IMG/VR virus record: IMGVR_UViG_3300023244_000003
Span: 1-48,123 of that record
DNA length: 48,123 bases
DNA from: a virus
Direction: 5' to 3' (one strand)
This document shows, one piece after another, positions 47,273-48,123 of the stretch; positions within the stretch are counted from its first letter, which is position 1; the number at the start of each line of letters is the position of its first letter. Below the pieces are notes generated by a model. That model worked only from the letters and a program-made list of their open reading frames with translations, searched no databases and was not told the origin of the DNA. The translations under genes and the position numbers were made by a program.

Positions 47273-47959
47273 CTATTCTCTAATTAGTAATCTTTGTAAT
47301 TCAAATACTCCAACCTCACCTTCCTTAATAAAACCCCCTCTAATATCTCCCATCCCATTTATCAGTACCCACATAGGCTCTTGGGGGATATGCTTAGTCA
47401 ACCTATAGATAGCAATATCATCTATATACCACTTAAGTGCTTTAGGGGTCCACTCTAGCTTATACTTATGGAATCCTTTTGATAAATCTTGGCCTCTTAA
47501 ACTTCTACCCTTTTGTTTATGATGTTCAACGTCCCCATAATGCAGAGTAGTTGAAAAGACTTTTGAATCTTTTCCCATAAATTCGAATATATCTACTTCA
47601 GGTAACCAATCTTTACTGAACATCCAAAAGGCAGACCAGTACTTCTTACCGTCTTTAGGTACTTTACAGGTTAATTCAAATGAACCAAAGGTTTGGGCAT
47701 AATTTCCCTTTGTGCATAAATACCCAGTTTTGAAAGGATATTGTTCGCTGTCGTTTGTTGTAGAAATTAAACTCCTGTTCTTTATGCAAGATAACATAGG
47801 CAAAACTCCGCTCCCGTATTCGTTCCGAGTTGCATAATATTTATTCCAAATACTCCAATCTATTGTTCTAAAATCCATATCAATTATAAAATCCCCCTCC
47901 GATTTTTTCGGAGTTGATTTAGTAAAAAACCACCGTATTTTATAAAATAGATTTAGCAT
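47273..47959 (-). CDS. GH16-family glycan hydrolase, 228 aa
   Basis: GSFELTCKVPKDGKKYWSAFWMF then LPEVDIFEFMG with catalytic E-x-D-x-x-E (Glu121, Asp123, Glu126), and LEWTPKALKWYIDD, the usual GH16 order (laminarinase, agarase, carrageenase clan). No signal peptide; the N-terminus (FYKIRWFFTKS) is short. It may be released at lysis or carried on the virion to degrade host or environmental polysaccharide. Substrate unknown. Confidence 0.9.
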   Translation of the reverse strand: MLNLFYKIRWFFTKSTPKKSEGDFIIDMDFRTIDWSIWNKYYATRNEYGSGVLPMLSCIKNRSLISTTNDSEQYPFKTGYLCTKGNYAQTFGSFELTCKVPKDGKKYWSAFWMFSKDWLPEVDIFEFMGKDSKVFSTTLHYGDVEHHKQKGRSLRGQDLSKGFHKYKLEWTPKALKWYIDDIAIYRLTKHIPQEPMWVLINGMGDIRGGFIKEGEVGVFELQRLLIRE

Positions 47960-48000
47960 ATCGCTAATATTAATTTGTTCTCTTGAGTACTCATTTATTT

Positions 48001-48123
48001 TTATTTTAATAAATCTTTATATTCCTGTGTCAACTCGAACCCATTATCACTAACAATCACTAAAATATCAGGTTCATCCAAATCAAACCAAAACTCTTTA
48101 TATTCGTACATGATGGTTTCGTC
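48001..48123 (-). CDS. Hypothetical protein, 5' end at or beyond the window edge
   Basis: Open to the end of the window; an ATG at 48111 gives 36 aa (MYEYKEFWFDLDEPDILVIV...). The frame continues upstream out of view, so the gene may be longer. Unrecognised. Confidence 0.4.
   Translation of the reverse strand, partial: DETIMYEYKEFWFDLDEPDILVIVSDNGFELTQEYKDLLK

Noticed and set aside
1-48123. tRNA or tmRNA genes
   Set aside because: Searched by eye for T-loop words (GGTTCGAATCC and its complement) with matching stems; the hits lie inside ORFs or lack acceptor pairing.

Overview
The window reads as part of the genome of a tailed double-stranded DNA phage of a Bacteroidota host. Three things point to the host. 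At least ten promoters carry the Bacteroidota -7 box TAnnTTTG, here almost always as TATATTTG. Most starts sit behind A/T-rich leaders without Shine-Dalgarno sequences. The lysis end encodes a Bacteroidota-style GH16 glycan hydrolase. No terminase, portal, capsid or tail-tube gene could be recognised, so the window seems to cover the accessory/early, replication and lysis parts of a larger genome. I saw no tRNA, CRISPR array, integrase or insertion sequence.

Layout. (1) 1-3.6 kb, + strand: small unknown genes, several of them 18-60-residue peptides in ATGA-overlapping chains, and a strongly base-paired non-coding stretch at 2678-2822. (2) 3.6-5.1 kb: a transcription boundary with terminators facing both ways, a repeated palindrome, six copies of a 9-bp A/T repeat and a gene-free region. 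(3) 5.1-21.7 kb, - strand: about 40 mostly small unknown genes in short operons, each led by a copy of the same phage promoter. Recognisable members are an ATP-dependent DNA ligase, a DUF932 protein, a KTSC protein and a Lys/Ala-rich basic protein. (4) 20.7-43.2 kb, - strand: the replication, recombination and nucleotide module. It encodes a HTH protein, a NusG-like factor, a Holliday-junction-resolvase-like nuclease, an SbcC/SbcD (gp46/gp47) pair, a flap exonuclease, RecA/UvsX, an ssDNA-binding protein, a dNMP-kinase-like protein, DNA polymerase A with an intein, a dCMP deaminase carrying an inserted homing endonuclease, two thymidylate-synthase-fold proteins, an all-alpha dUTPase/dCTPase, an SF2 helicase, a primase, a DnaB helicase and a possible sigma-like protein. 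(5) 43.3-48.1 kb, - strand: a fibre-like structural protein, an M15 peptidase endolysin, holin and spanin candidates, then a PAS protein, a stand-alone CheY-like receiver and a GH16 hydrolase.

How it fits together. The polymerase, primase, helicase, exonuclease, ligase and SSB form an almost self-sufficient replisome, with T4-like recombination-dependent replication proteins beside it. The nucleotide genes (dUTPase/dCTPase, two TS-fold enzymes, dCMP deaminase, kinase) match the T4 set that makes hydroxymethyl-dCMP. By eye, both TS-fold proteins have Asp where ThyA has Asn177, which suggests a cytosine substrate and perhaps modified cytosine in this phage's DNA. Four homing elements (one intein and three HNH genes) crowd the 10.7 kb from 26.6 to 37.3 kb. 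Regulation appears to use one strong promoter family, a phage NusG-like factor, and an unexplained intergenic element repeated almost exactly at 21.7 and 42.5 kb.

Most promising for new biology are the phage-encoded PAS plus receiver pair, the deaminase/endonuclease insertion with its duplicated 16-bp flank, the possible cytosine-modification cassette and the structured RNA at 2.7 kb. All functions are read by eye from protein motifs; no database search was run.
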